A DNA stretch of 64,000 nucleotides from Thalassia testudinum (GCA_037157565.1 JAZHRO010000056.1:33603501-33667500); one strand, 5' to 3'. Shown: positions 9,411 to 20,749, numbered from the stretch's first letter. Notes: generated by a model not told the origin, from the letters alone. Made by a program: numbers and translations.

Positions 9411-11408
9411 CTATGTATATCCCCTAGTACACCCCCCCATGCCTAAAATCTGCAATGTCCTCATTGCATAGAAGGATATTACCTGGGTCAAAGCTGGGCT
9501 GAATAGCCGAAGAACCTGCAAATCAGGTTCAAGAATTGCAGAAATAGGCCCTAAAAATGAGCAAAGCAAAGTTGGCCTAGAAAATAGGTAACCTAGGATG
9601 TTGGCAAGCTGATGATGAATCCCGATAGCAAATGCTCGCCCAACTAAAATGGGAATGAAATCTTCCCAGGTCACCAGAAGAGGTTCTAAAGGATAAACAG
9701 TTAAAATAACCTCCAAAGGGGTAGGGGTAGGATGACAAGGATCCTCCAAAAAGAATGGGGAAGGAATGGTATAGAGATAAACCCCCAGGGTAATGGACTG
9801 ACTAAAGAAATCATCAATCCATACCCGATACTCCATTACAGAAAATATTGGTCTGTTAAGCCCCCTGGTCAGAACAAAAATGAGCAATTCTCTAAGGCAA
9901 GGATCATCTAGGGTGTCCAAGTTACGAGGTTGTGGGATGGCCATAAGATCTAGGTTGGGTTTAATCAGCTTGGTGTCCATCCCAAACACTCTTTCTAAAT
10001 CCTCAATTTCATCCCTAGCATTCCTTGCACCATCACGTGGATCTTCCTGCTCTTCATCAGGAGTCACAATTTCGCTTTCAGATATAAGAGAATCAGAGGG
10101 TGACTTCGAAGTGAATGAAGGCAGGTTGGAAGCAACAGATCTAGGGATTATCCTATTAATGTCATCCCCGGGTTTTTGTTCTTTACTCAAATCTTCCCCG
10201 GAGTCTATATGTGAATCCACATAAATCTTAGAAATTGCTTCCAAATTTTCCATCATTTTATCATGAGGAGAAATATCATCAATGGGTGTGCCAAGGAAAC
10301 CTAATTTGGTCAAATTTGTGACATCCTCAGGGGCTAACTCTTCAAATAAGACATAATCACCCTTAGTGTCACTCCAAATCTTGAATGTAGGTTCCTCATA
10401 TAATTCGTCTTCCTCCTCATCACACAATTCATCATGTACCCGAGGTCTAGAATCATTTAATATCTCAGCAGATCCCCTAGGGTGCTCTATCTGAGGTAAA
10501 TTATTTACATTGGTTACATCAGACTCCTCAGATAGGTCAATTTCTTTAGGGTTAGGTTCCCTAAGGGTGGGTTTGAGTTCCATATCGTGATCAGAAGGGA
10601 GGGTAGGATTAACAACTTGACTTTGACCCACTTCATCAAATGTCACGAAAATACTATCATCTGGGTCGAGGTCTTCCAATGGTACCATCATTCCCTTCTT
10701 TTGACTCCAATATAAATCAGGTGGATACTCAACCTTATCATCATCTTCCTCGGGTTGCCACCGTTCTTCATCCAATGCATAGCTACTTTCATGTGTTTTT
10801 TCCTCCCACCTAAAGTGTAGATCTCTCAAGGAAGTGTCATCTAATGGGGAGGTTTGAAAATCGATCCTCGAAAAGTAGCTATTCTCCCCAGAATTTCCCT
10901 TCAACTTAAAGTGTAGCTTTCCCACGGGAGATGCATCTATTGTAGAGGGGTGTACGTCATCGTCAATGGGGCAGATTGGGTGGCTAATTTCATCTCTTTC
11001 TTGTTGGCCTGCTCTCAAAGATTCTCCTAACAATTCACTCATTTCATTTTGCATTTTCTGTATTTCCATCTTCAAAGAGGAGAGGTCATTTCTATCATAA
11101 GAGAAGTCAGGCTCAGGCTTATAGTACCCAGGAGTGTTTGTCCAACCATTATAAGTTTTCAGGGAGGGTGGGTTGGGTATTTCTTTGGTATGTGAGATAT
11201 TGGGCAAAGCAAATCCCGCTCCTGAGTTCTGCTCACAAATTTGGGGCTTAACTAGGCCAATACTCTTATAATAGGAGTAAAACGGATCCCAATGATTGTC
11301 ATTATGTCCATCAAGGAATGGACCATCTCGGCGTCTGGGATCGAAGGATGCAGAGTGGGGGTGAGGGTGTGGGCAAGATGTGAAAGGATGAAAATCAATG
11401 TGGTCCAT
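9411..11408 (-). CDS. Orphan 665-aa acidic protein of N1
   Basis: The only long uninterrupted frame in the window: ATG at 11408-11406, TAG at 9413-9411. No recognised family. It has no RT, integrase, protease or CCHC motif. Residues 1-110 are rich in H, P, Y and N (MDHIDFHPF, TYNGWTNTPGYY). About 110-130 is a probable coiled coil (LSSLKMEIQKMQNEMSELL). About 140-470 is strongly acidic, with DEEEDELYEEP and two related motifs (YPPDLYWSQKKGMMVPLEDL and TFKIWSDTKGDYVLFEEL), which look like an internal repeat. The C-terminal 150 residues are hydrophobic and may not be under selection: the last 20 codons read through the conserved CAATGAGGACATTG/GGCATGGGGG block. It sits where gag-pol would be. 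Long openness between young LTRs suggests recent coding function. Expression is unknown. Confidence 0.65.
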   Translation of the reverse strand: MDHIDFHPFTSCPHPHPHSASFDPRRRDGPFLDGHNDNHWDPFYSYYKSIGLVKPQICEQNSGAGFALPNISHTKEIPNPPSLKTYNGWTNTPGYYKPEPDFSYDRNDLSSLKMEIQKMQNEMSELLGESLRAGQQERDEISHPICPIDDDVHPSTIDASPVGKLHFKLKGNSGENSYFSRIDFQTSPLDDTSLRDLHFRWEEKTHESSYALDEERWQPEEDDDKVEYPPDLYWSQKKGMMVPLEDLDPDDSIFVTFDEVGQSQVVNPTLPSDHDMELKPTLREPNPKEIDLSEESDVTNVNNLPQIEHPRGSAEILNDSRPRVHDELCDEEEDELYEEPTFKIWSDTKGDYVLFEELAPEDVTNLTKLGFLGTPIDDISPHDKMMENLEAISKIYVDSHIDSGEDLSKEQKPGDDINRIIPRSVASNLPSFTSKSPSDSLISESEIVTPDEEQEDPRDGARNARDEIEDLERVFGMDTKLIKPNLDLMAIPQPRNLDTLDDPCLRELLIFVLTRGLNRPIFSVMEYRVWIDDFFSQSITLGVYLYTIPSPFFLEDPCHPTPTPLEVILTVYPLEPLLVTWEDFIPILVGRAFAIGIHHQLANILGYLFSRPTLLCSFLGPISAILEPDLQVLRLFSPALTQVISFYAMRTLQILGMGGCTRGYT
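9427..9466 (-). other. Internal polypurine-like motif and CAATG hairpin, N1
   Basis: Sense strand CAATGAGGACATTG (9466-9453; a 5-bp inverted repeat CAATG/CATTG around AGGA), then about 12 bases, then GGCATGGGGGGG. The same pair of motifs lies at the end of the coding region in B (20713-20749), K (34299-34333), C (47941-47975), H (plus, 29208-29240) and, mutated, D (57872-57910). Confidence 0.7.
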
Positions 11409-12655
11409 TCTAACTCACACTTCAATCAAAATTCCCCAAGCAAGACACAATTCAAAAAGGACCTTTTAGGTCTTTCCCAATTTAGGATTTTGATTTTAAG
11501 TCAGATTGCAGGTGACAATACAATTTGTTCAATCAATTTACGCGCCTATTGTCGACCTACGGCTCGCCTAAAAAGACCTAGTTGGAGCTTAGGTGTTCTT
11601 CCCTAAATCTCAAATGGTCAAGTAAATCCAAAGACGAAAGATCGAGGGATGCAAGTAGGCCTAAGCCTTCCTTTGAAGCTGTGCTTTCGCGGTGCTCCTC
11701 AACTACCCCCAAAAATCCGTGACAGGGTATCCCCCTCTTTGGATTTACAAAACCTTTGATCTCAAGTTCCGAACACTTCAAAATCCAACGAAAGGAGGGC
11801 TCTTGTCCTAGTATTTCCAAACCTAAGGAGTGTCTAGAAACGTGCCGTGGTGCAAGTGAAATAAGTGTGCATACACCGTCAAAGATTTTGAACTTTGAAT
11901 CGCACGCCAAGTTTGAAAATCAAATCCTTGGTTTTTAAAATGTCCTTCCTTTAATTAGTGCTTTTTCTAAAGAAAATATGTGACCACTTGTTAGATTTAT
12001 TCAGTACAGATTAGGTGGTCTTCGCATTAAATCCCAAATGCAATGCGTGATCAAAAATAGGATGCAAAGTAAGAGAATGCGTACCTTGCCTCCAGCGATC
12101 TTCGATGCAAAAATGCACGCAATGCAGAAAAGCAAATCTAGAGGCTGCTCATACAGACCTAAATGGTTCGTCCTAGGGCAGGCAACTTCTAGCAGGCAGC
12201 TCGTTTTTTTTCTTTTTCTATTTTTTTTTAGAGCTACTTATGCACAAGCAAATAAAAGAAATAATAAAAAAAATAAACCTAAATCTAAAGAAAAGGGAAC
12301 AGGCTCCCAAAAATTACCCAACACGGGTCCAAAACAAAATCAGGGAACAAACCCTCAAAATATGCCCCAGAACAAGGGTTTCAAACTAACTGTAATGAAA
12401 AATTAAGTCTCCAGTCTTAATTCTATTCTAATTAAATTAGCGATTAAATACAATGGTGTCCGTCGCGTCCTCGTCCTTCTCCTCCTTTCAAAATTGCTTG
12501 TCCACTTCTCGTCTGGAGACGTCAAGGGTCGCCTCTCACAGTGGCTGATTCTTGCACAAAATTTCTCGCACAGAAAAGAAAATAATAGATGGTCAAATCT
12601 CTGTGCAATTGACAAATAATGAAAATAAAATTAGGCGAAATTATTGCGTCTGTTG
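11409..12655 (-). other. 5' leader of N1
   Basis: Non-coding. I could not align it convincingly to the H/A/B/K leaders by eye, and I see no clear 47-51 nt splice-flanked block. Frames of 60-120 codons here are on either strand and have no recognisable content. Confidence 0.55.
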
Positions 12656-12675
12656 CCTCCCCGGCAACGGCGCCA
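12656..12675 (-). other. Primer-binding site of N1 (tRNA-Asp)
   Basis: Sense strand TGGCGCCGTTGCCGGGGAGG, two bases after the 5' LTR. The first 17 bases are complementary to the 3' end of plant tRNA-Asp(GUC), including the CCA. Identical in B and C over the core. Confidence 0.92.
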
Positions 12676-12677
12676 TT

Positions 12678-14519
12678 TGACCGGTCGATCTTTCGCTTTT
12701 AAGTCGTTTGTAGTTTAATGTGGTGGAAAAATCGACTAATCAATTTTTAATAAGAAATAACCACTCGCAGAGGAGCGGGTCGTATCCACAGGGAGGCAAT
12801 AACGTATTAAAATTCGCGCTACTTAAAAATGTTTGTTCGTAGTCAATTTGGACAAGAACCAAGCCAAGATTGCCTTTAGATTAAGGTTTAAGCAAGAAAC
12901 AATGCTGAAATGGCAATTATGAGAAACTACAGGATATTTTCCGCAATGCAGAGTGAATAGAATATGATTAAAATGTGGCAATGGCAGAAAATGTAAATTT
13001 TAATTAACGTTTTACTGTAGCAAAATAGGGGAATTTTTCCCCGTTGTCTTGCGCGATGAGTAGCCGATGGCAGGGCGCGGGAAGCTCGGAGGAGGTCCCT
13101 TGGATCAAGGGCTTCGAATCGGTGGTGGCGGTGAGTCGCGCGGCGGTCGGAGGTGGCCGAACGAGCTCCGGCGGAGGTGCTGCAGCCGGCAGCTTGCGCA
13201 GCCTGTTGGCGTGAAGTCCGCCGCCTGCTGCTGCTGCGGGGGTGGCTGCTGCGGCTGGCGTGTGCGGTGGTCGGTTGGGCGGTCTACAGGTGGTTGTGCG
13301 TGGGTGCGCGGAGGGTCTGCAGGAGGGCGCGCGGTTGTGCGTGGGCGGTGGTCTGCAGGAGGGCGCTTGCGCGGTGGTCTGCAGGCGGTTGGCGTGTGCG
13401 GTGGAAGCTGGCGTGGGCGGAGGGTCTGCAGGAGGGCGCTGGCGCGGTTGTGCGTGGGCGGTGGTCTGCAGGAGGGCGCTTGCGCGGTGGTCTGCAGGCG
13501 GTTGGCGTGTGCGGTGGAAGCTGGCGTGGGCGGAGGGTCTGCAGGAGGGCGCACGGTTGATCTGCAGGCGTGCGCAGGTCTGCAGCCGGTGAGCGGTGGA
13601 GTGCAGGCTGAAGGTGAGCGGGTGAACTTCAGACGGGTGCGCCGGTGGTTGCGCGTGGAGATGGCGAAGGCTGCAGGTGCAGGGAAGGTGGCGTGAGCGG
13701 GCGTGAGGGCTGGAGGTTGTGCACGCCTTGCATGCGGTTGGAGATGAGCGGGCTGCTGCGGCGTGGGTGGTGGAAGTGAAGTGAGAGGACGAAGATTGCT
13801 GCTGGAGTGGGGGTGGACTTCAGACGTCCGGGAAATTTCCCGGACGTCTTAAGTGACTGAAAGGGTGATTGCACGGTGGCTCGGCGGTGGTGGTTTGCGA
13901 CGACGGCGAGGAAGATGCACGCTAGGGTGCTCACGGTGATGCGGCGAGCTCCGGATGGCGGTGTGGCCTGTCACACCACACGCCCACGGTGGTGGAGACT
14001 CGCCGCCACGGTAGAGGCCGGCAGTGTGGAGTGGAAGAGAGAGGTTCTCTCTGCACAGTGGTGGGTCGGTGGCGGAGGCCTCCTGAGCTCGGCTGCCTCC
14101 GTGCTCCTTTTGTAGTGTCTTGAACAATTTTGAAATCAGCCGCCGACCAGATCCACCACATCCGCTCCCCCTTGAATGGCTTCATCACTGCAGCAGCCGG
14201 GCGTTGGAGCGGCAGCCAGCCGTTCTGAAAGAAGAAGAATAAAGAAAATATTATTAAAATATTAGGGTTATTTATGTACAGACCCTCAACTTCTATGTTA
14301 ATAAAAATAATATACCTAATTGGTTATCTAATTAGATGAATGCTATTCTAAGTTAATTCTAAATGCACTTAAGATATGAATGCAATGTATGGATTATGTA
14401 ATTAGATTAAAACTATGAATTGATCTATTTACATCCTAATTTATACTAAATAAATGTTAGAATTAATCTAATGTATAGGCACTTAAATACTTAAATAGCC
14501 CACAACTATGGGCTAATCA
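12678..14519 (-). repeat. 5' LTR of N1
   Basis: Same family and nearly the same sequence as 6615-8301. It is 155 bp longer, mainly from extra repeat units in the GC-rich part (about 13190-13560, GTCTGCAGGAGGGCGC-type units). The palindrome is at 13822-13849 and the terminal hairpin at 14495-14514. Remaining differences are largely C/T or G/A. Confidence 0.93.
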
Positions 14520-15324
14520 GAGAGCATACTGAAGAGTGATATACAAAGAGAGAGATGCGGGTGTGGGTAGAGGGGCAGGTTTTACTCTTCGATTTGTGCA
14601 GGGAAGAAGGAGAACGGAGGCACAGCTGAAGTGAAGCTGACACTTAGTGGCAAAAGGAAGAAGAAGGAAGAAAGGCTAAAGAAAGAAGCCTCACAGAGGA
14701 AAAAGAGAAGGAAAGACAAGGAAGAAGGAAGAGGAATTCAGAGGGCTAAAGCTGAAGAAGGAAGAAGAAAGAAAAAAGGGAAAGACAAGCAGAAGTAGAA
14801 GAAGAAGAAAAGCTGAAGCCAAGGGAAGCAGAGCCAAGGAAAGAAGAAGAAGAAGACCCGCAGAGAAAAGGAAGGAGAAAGACACTGCAGAAGAGAGGCA
14901 AGGTAGAAGATAGAGGAAAATAAGAAGGAAGAAGAAAGGCAAGAGCAGAGAAAGGAGCTGCAGAGAAGGAACAAGGAAGAAGAAGAAAAATCAGAGAAAG
15001 AAAGTCAGAAGAAGAAGAAGAGAAAGCAGACAAGAGAAGAGAGAAAACATCTTTTTAAGACGTTTGATCATGAGATCAGATGTCCAATTTCTCTATTTTT
15101 GCCACAATTAACTTTTAAACTCATGCATATATATTCTGAATTAAATTTTGAGTCATTAAGTGTTCAATTACATTATTGAGATTAGTGAATAGATTCCATT
15201 TGCTCCTTGTGTTCGACCTCGGATACTTATGTTTTCGAGTAATAAATTCTTATTTGTTGACAATGCTTGGTCACCTATACTACGACGTAACTGACTGTTA
15301 AAACACGATCAAGCCGCGCAAACA
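14520..15324 (+). repeat. Right fragment of element A's 3' LTR
   Basis: Continues the A LTR after N1: matches 4068-4890, including the purine tract (about 14640-15048), stem-loop (15059-15084) and terminal CAAACA. It is followed by TAACC (15325-15329), A's target duplication. Confidence 0.9.
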
Positions 15325-15329
15325 TAACC

Positions 15330-16711
15330 CCAGCCATAGGATAGTTATCCAGGACACCGCTATCCCAGATCAAGAACCTGGACCTATTCTAGAGGAACCA
15401 ACCAAGGTTCCATTTCCCAAGGCCTTGACCAAGAGAAAGAGGATAACCAAACCCGTGGCTCCTGAGGAGGATCTGGTCAAGCTCTTTGAACAGGTCCATA
15501 TAAACATCCCCTTGGTGGATGCAATCTGCCACGTACCAGCTTACGCATAATTTTTGAAGGACGTGTGTACACCCAAGTGTAAGCTACGAACCAAAAGTGG
15601 GAGTCCGATCATACTGTCAGAGCAAGCCAACTCTATAATTTTGAGCAAACTCCCACCTAAGGCAAAAGATCCAGGGACTCCCCTAATTTCATGTACTATT
15701 GGTGATACCCAATTCGACAAAGCCTTATTAAATCTAGGTGCCTCCATAAACCTAATACCTACATCCCTCCTTGACCACCTTGAAGAATCTGAGCTTAAAC
15801 CGATAGAGGTGACATTGCAATTATCTAATCGATCCATTAAGTCACCTAAAGGAGTACTCGAGGATGTCATTGTTAGGGTATGGGATTTCTATTTCCCGGT
15901 GGATTTTATAGTCTTGGATATGGATGCACCTGAAAACCCAATGGATACACCGATTATACTAGGGAGACCCTTTCTGGCCACTGCTAAGGCCAATATAAAC
16001 TATGAGGAGGGCCAAATAAAATTGAAATTTGGGAACCAAACACTGAAAATTGACATCTTTAAGGCCCAACATGGGATTAATTGCGGTGTTATAGAAAAAA
16101 TATGTGATATCAAGGCCGTGGTTGATGAATCGTACATCGAGGACAACCTGATTATTCTTGATCAACCACAAGAAGATCAAAACCCGCAAACAGAGGAGTC
16201 TGACCCTGATCTAGATACACCCATGACTCCTTCCCTTGCTCCTAACACACACCCTGAACCGCCCGCTACTGCTGATAACCTCGTTTTGGAACTCAAGCCT
16301 CTTCCTAATCATCTGTAATACGTCTTTTTGGGTTCCAATCAGACATTTCCTGTGATTATCAACTCCAGACTCACACCTAACTAGGAATCCCATCTGATTA
16401 CTATTCTCTAGTAACATCATAGAGCCATTGGATGGACTCTCGATGATTTGATTGGTATCAATCCCTCTTATTGCACACACCATATCTACACCGAAGAGGG
16501 CACACGACCTTCGCGGGAAATGCAGAGACGTTTGAATCCTAATCTGCAGGAGGTCATGAAAAAGGAGATCATTAAGTGGTTAGATGCAGGGATCATCTAC
16601 CCGATCTCTGACAGTCAGTGGGTGAGTCCAATCCTGGTTGTGCCTAAGAAGGTAGGACTCACCGTCATTATGACTGAAACTGAAGAAGTCATACCGACCC
16701 ATGTGGCTAAC
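15330..16711 (+). pseudogene. pol: H protease and N-terminal reverse transcriptase
   Basis: Resumes the Gag-Pol frame after element A. 15554-16318 is an open stretch of 254 codons containing the aspartic protease with the flap-side motif IILGRPFLATAKA. The catalytic triad reads NLGAS at 15731: the essential Asp codon is AAT, where K and D have Asp. Then comes the linker and the RT start ([34 protein letters not shown]). Stops occur near 15547, 16316 and 16381-16412. B interrupts RT after V-A-N at 16711, and RT resumes at 26480. Protease would cleave the polyprotein; here it is inactive on sequence grounds. Confidence 0.88.
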
Positions 16712-19366
16712 TGTTGTCGACGTTTTGTGCGAGTTTAAAGGATGTCACGTTGTAGTATAACTGACAAAACGTCTAAACAAATATAAAGAATTTTATTACT
16801 CGAAGACCGGAGTATCCGAGGTCGATCACAAGGAGAAAATGGAATTTACTACTAGTCAAAATGTAATTGAACACTCTAATTTACTCAAAATATCAATTCA
16901 AATGTGAATGTATGCAGTTAAAAGTAATTAGGACAAAAATATGAAATTGGACGTCTGATCTTGTGATCAGACGTCTTAAAAGTATTTCTCCTTTTCTTGT
17001 TCTTCTGCAGTCTCTCATTTTCTTCTTCGTTTGCTTCTTTCTCTGCTTTCTTTCTTGTCTTGCGAAGCCTTCTTCTTCTTCTTCTTCTTCTTCTGCTTTT
17101 CTTCCTCTCCTGCGAAAGCTTCTTTCTTTCTTCTTCTCTATCTTGCTCCTTCTTTATTTTCTTCTTTGGCTTGCCTTTCCTTCTTCTTCTCCTGCGTTCA
17201 GCCTGCCTGCACAGGAGCAAAACCTAACCCTTCTCCGTCTACCCGCGCGTCTCTCTCTTAAGCAGTTCACTCATGGATGCTCTCCCAGAGCCACAGCCAT
17301 AATCGGGTCGGATCATACCCGGGACCAGGCGCACCTGCAGGTGGTGTGATGCGCGAGGAGTGCGTTGGCTTAGGTCGGGTCGGATCCGCCAGATCCGCGT
17401 GGTCAAGCCGCGGACGAGGCGGGTGTGGGGTCAGTGAGGGACCTCACCCTTGCGCTTACGGAGGCAACCAGCTTAATGCACAAATACAATTTATAGCATA
17501 CCTGAGTGTTGTAATCCCACGATGTGGGACTAAAGGTTCCGCCCTGATTTCACGCGCGCCCGCAGACTATCGTATGCAATTGCCTAAGCGGATGGCTCTA
17601 CTGGCGCTCCGTGCTGGGCTCACTCACCTCGCGACACTCGCGTGAGTCTCCTGCATCTGCAGCCTGGGAAGCCTGATGCCTAGAGCTTCGTTGGAGCTTC
17701 ATCAGAGGTCGTCCATGGCGGCAGTGGCTCAAACACTGTCATGCACAAAACAATCCTCTCGGCCCAATCAGATCAGCTAGAGACCTTCACCGTGGCATGG
17801 CGAAGGCGGTGGACGATGCTGCAGGCCGCAGGTCGGCCTAGGCGTGCGTGCTTAGGTCAACCTGTGGCCGGAGATGGTGGGTTGTTCGGGGGGTGATTAT
17901 GGAGGTCTGGAGTGGCAGTTGTAGGGTGGAGCGAGTTCCTGGTGGTGAGGCGGAGCTCTCGAAGTGGTTGGCGAGCCGTGTGGGGGGCTGGAATGGTGGA
18001 AGCGGCTCGCCGGAGGTCGGTCGGTGATGTGGAAGATGAGGGTGGTCAGCGTCGGTCGAGGGGTAATCAGATGAGATAACAGGGGGAAAAGAGAGAGGAG
18101 AGGATGGAGAGGAGTTTCTAACCTAATTGTAAGGACGAAAGGGGATGGAAGGCGGACAGCAGTACCTGCTGTCGCCGGAGAAGATGACGCCCAGTGGGGG
18201 AGAACGGCGGCGACGACTGGGCTGAGGCGGCGTGCGCGAGTACTGCGCGACGCGGAGGGAAGTCAGAAAGCTAACTCTGCCAATGGTTTTGTGGCAGAGC
18301 GAAGAGCGAGGGGAGGGGGGCTCGCCGGAGCTTGCTGGGACTTTCGGCCGGGCAGGAGGAGACAAATTGGGGGTGGACACTCGGCCAAATCAAGCTCGCC
18401 TCTACGGCAGGGCCTGGGGTATCTTTTATAGGTGTTGGCCGCACCTACCAGCGTATGGAGACCGCGCAATCAACGCTGCCGGCTCGCCGGATATGGAAGG
18501 AAGGTGGATACCCAAATCTCTCGTGCGTTCGCACGAGAGATTGGGTTGACACCAGCGATTGTAATTGGCTTTATAAGGAAGGGAATTCCTCAGAGAATCC
18601 TCCTTCCATTTCTGGGAGGGAATCTCTGAGGGATTAGAGAGCAATCCCTCTTCGAACCTCGCCGGAGCTTGGTTCTGCCCTAGCAATGGCGGCAGGACCG
18701 GTTTGCAAAGGAGGCGAAGAACCTAGGGGCTCTCTGCAAAGGTATTCAAAAGATAGGGACCAATTTGTGATTTGGGTGTACTAAATTGCAAAGTAGGTCA
18801 AGATGACCTCTCCTTAGGTCCAAATTTTGGTAAAAACCTAATTTGGACCTAAGGAATCCAATGGTGAAGTTGGATTTTAGGTTTGACCTCGTTTGACTGG
18901 ACATTTTGCGTAAAATCCCAAATTAGGTTAATTGAAGAGTTAGGACCCTAATCTAGGTCAAACTAGGTTCCAAAGGCCAAATTAAGTGTTCTAAACCCTA
19001 GAGGATGTTTTTCCATGATTTTTAGAGGGTTTACTTGCTTTTTGTTCTGACCGAAACCTTGTTAATTTAAGCGGGTCTGTTTTAGGGTTACCAAGTGTCA
19101 TTTAGTTCTTAGATTGCACATGAACCCATTTCTGATTGACTCAACCCTCTTTTTATCTCATTTATACCATTTGACCTATGTTTTGCCTCTGATAAATCCC
19201 GTTTATGTACTGCAATGGTAAAATTGCAGTTTTAACCTTTATTTCATGTTTTCTTCTCAAGGCACTTGTTCCTTCAGTTAGGCCTTCTTCCAGGTTATGT
19301 AGGAGCTTTTATCTTCTTTATTGGGTCAAAATGAGCTAGTTATGGCTCATGATGAGGCTCTCATCA
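16712..19366 (-). repeat. 3' LTR of B (2655 bp)
   Basis: Plus coordinates TGTTGTCGAC to GGCTCTCATCA; in the element sense it begins with the hairpin TGATGAG-AGC-CTCATCA. It contains the stem-loop 16950-16975, the tract 16985-17200 with a (CTT)n run shorter than in the other LTR, and the promoter 18424-18542. The conserved ATCCGAGGTCGATCAC block is near 16814. Confidence 0.93.
18424..18542 (-). promoter_or_regulatory. B promoter: palindrome plus TATA box
   Basis: Perfect 13-bp arms (AATCTCTCGTGCG and its complement, 18515-18542, TT centre) lie about 84 bp upstream, in the element sense, of CTATAAAA (18424-18431). The other LTR has the same arrangement (palindrome about 25620-25647, one arm base changed; TATA 25531-25538). 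Confidence 0.62.
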
Positions 19367-19380
19367 TACCCCCATTCCTA
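19367..19380 (-). other. 3' polypurine tract of B
   Basis: Sense AGGAATGGGGGTA directly before the 3' LTR. Confidence 0.8.
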
Positions 19381-20712
19381 GCTTTTGCTAGTCCCTTAGC
19401 AAAATTTCAAAGTTTTAACTTCCATTCTAGACCCTGAATGTCTATCAACAATGATAAGTGCTTCTCCTTTTCTTTTGTGATTAGGTGGGAATGCTGATAA
19501 TAGGCCTAGAGGTACTCAAGTACCAACCAAAATCCAGACCTGTTCCGCTTTAGCCTCAGTCCTCCGCAAAGGTTTCTCCGGCCCACAGAAACTAACCTAG
19601 GGTTTGTTGGACTCCACGGTTAAAGCACCCGTGCTTGAGACATTTTTAGCCTAAGTTCAGTTTGCAGTGCATTTTTTTGTAAGAGAGAGATAGAAGATTT
19701 ATTTATTTGGAGAGCTTTTCTCTCTCTTTTCTTTTTATTTCTAGCTTCGGATTAGCTTCTCAACACGGTCTGTATGGGATTCCTCGTCCCCATCATCAAT
19801 CCTCAAGGGTCCCTGGCTTTCGAGATTTCGAGATAATCCCGCCCATGGCAACCCCCGGAACCCTGGCTTTCGAGATTTCGAGATAATCCCGCCCATGGCA
19901 TTCCGTGGCCGAATCCAGACCCTAGCGATCGACATTTTGTGATAATGCCGCCCATGGTATCTGAACCAGCAGAGTGCTTACATGCCGCCGGTAGGATATT
20001 TAAATATCCTAAGAGACAAGCACCGAGGAGACGATATGTTGTTACGCATCTTCGAGGGGAATTTCCCGCCTCTCCGCGCTGGGAACTCGTCCAAATCAAT
20101 TTGTGTTGAATGACCGCTCCTAATCTAGGTGACTTTTTCAGAACATTAAACGCTTTTCGCGTGATTTGGATGTTTATGCGCACAGAACCAGACTGTGTGT
20201 GAATTTGGGTGCTTAGGTTACCGAATCCCGCAAACCGGAGGTCAGTTAACGAGGCCGAATACTTCCTAAGACTTAGACCTAATACTCAAGCTTCGCATTT
20301 TCCTCAACCTCTTGAGGATTATCCAGATTTTAACGGATACGTGAATTTTTAAGCTAAAGGTACTAGCCCAAAAGGCCTAAGACCAGCGTTCCCGCTAATC
20401 TCTTGTTATATCTCCGTAGCACTTTTCTTTTCTTTTTCTTGATTCGGTCTAGAACTTCAGTTAACCCCTTAATCTTTTACTAATGACTATTTCTTTTCAT
20501 TTTCATTTTGTGCTCCTTTTTGTCATTTTCTTCTTTTTCTCCTCCTTATGCTTAAGTGGCTCACAAAATTTCCTCCCTCTCCCCATTTTTTGTTCTTTTT
20601 CTTAATTTTTTTTTTCAATCAATTTTTTTTTTTTTGCGTTTTTGACATATGCAAATTTTTTTGTGTGTGAGACTCCTGATTTTTTTCTTGGTTCTGTATG
20701 TATGCACTTTAT
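19381..20712 (-). other. 3' non-coding region of B with structured block
   Basis: No ORF. On the plus strand it has TCGAGATTTCGA at 19820-19831 and 19870-19881, and a diverged third unit at 19929-19940, each followed by GATAAT and a GCCCATGG box. A perfect 20-bp palindrome (arms TAGGATATTT) lies at 19992-20011. Further in are T-rich runs (20480-20700). Colinear with N1, H and K. Confidence 0.7.
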
Positions 20713-20749
20713 CACCCCCCCATGCCTAAGTTTTGCAATGTCCTCATTG
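20713..20749 (-). other. Internal polypurine-like motif and CAATG hairpin, B
   Basis: Sense CAATGAGGACATTG (20749-20736), then GGCATGGGGGGG. About 1.35 kb from the 3' LTR. Confidence 0.7.

Larger units (their letters stand above)
6615..14519 (-). mobile_element. Element N1: complete non-autonomous LTR retrotransposon with a 665-codon orphan ORF
   Basis: Minus strand, 7905 bp, with GAGAG at 6610-6614 and again at 14520-14524. Removing it restores the A LTR (compare 4068-4095). The LTRs are 1687 bp (6615-8301) and 1842 bp (12678-14519), starting TG and ending CA in element orientation, and nearly identical over their alignable length. It has an intact PBS, a polypurine tract and one long ORF, but no gag or pol. 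Its LTR family differs from A/B/H/K, yet its 3' non-coding region is of their type. By nesting and LTR identity it is among the youngest elements here. Confidence 0.95.
1990..15324 (+). mobile_element. Element A: non-autonomous LTR retrotransposon, 3' part deleted, carrying N1
   Basis: Bounded by TAACC at 1985-1989 and 15325-15329. Removing it rejoins H's gag-protease linker as it stands, uninterrupted, in K near 41200. It has a full 5' LTR, a decayed PBS, a leader like that of H, and the beginning of an orphan frame shared with element B. It has no gag or pol. A deletion fuses the orphan frame (about 6485) to the middle of the 3' LTR, removing the polypurine tract and about the first 1.95 kb of that LTR. 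N1 then inserted in the remaining LTR. Confidence 0.88.
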
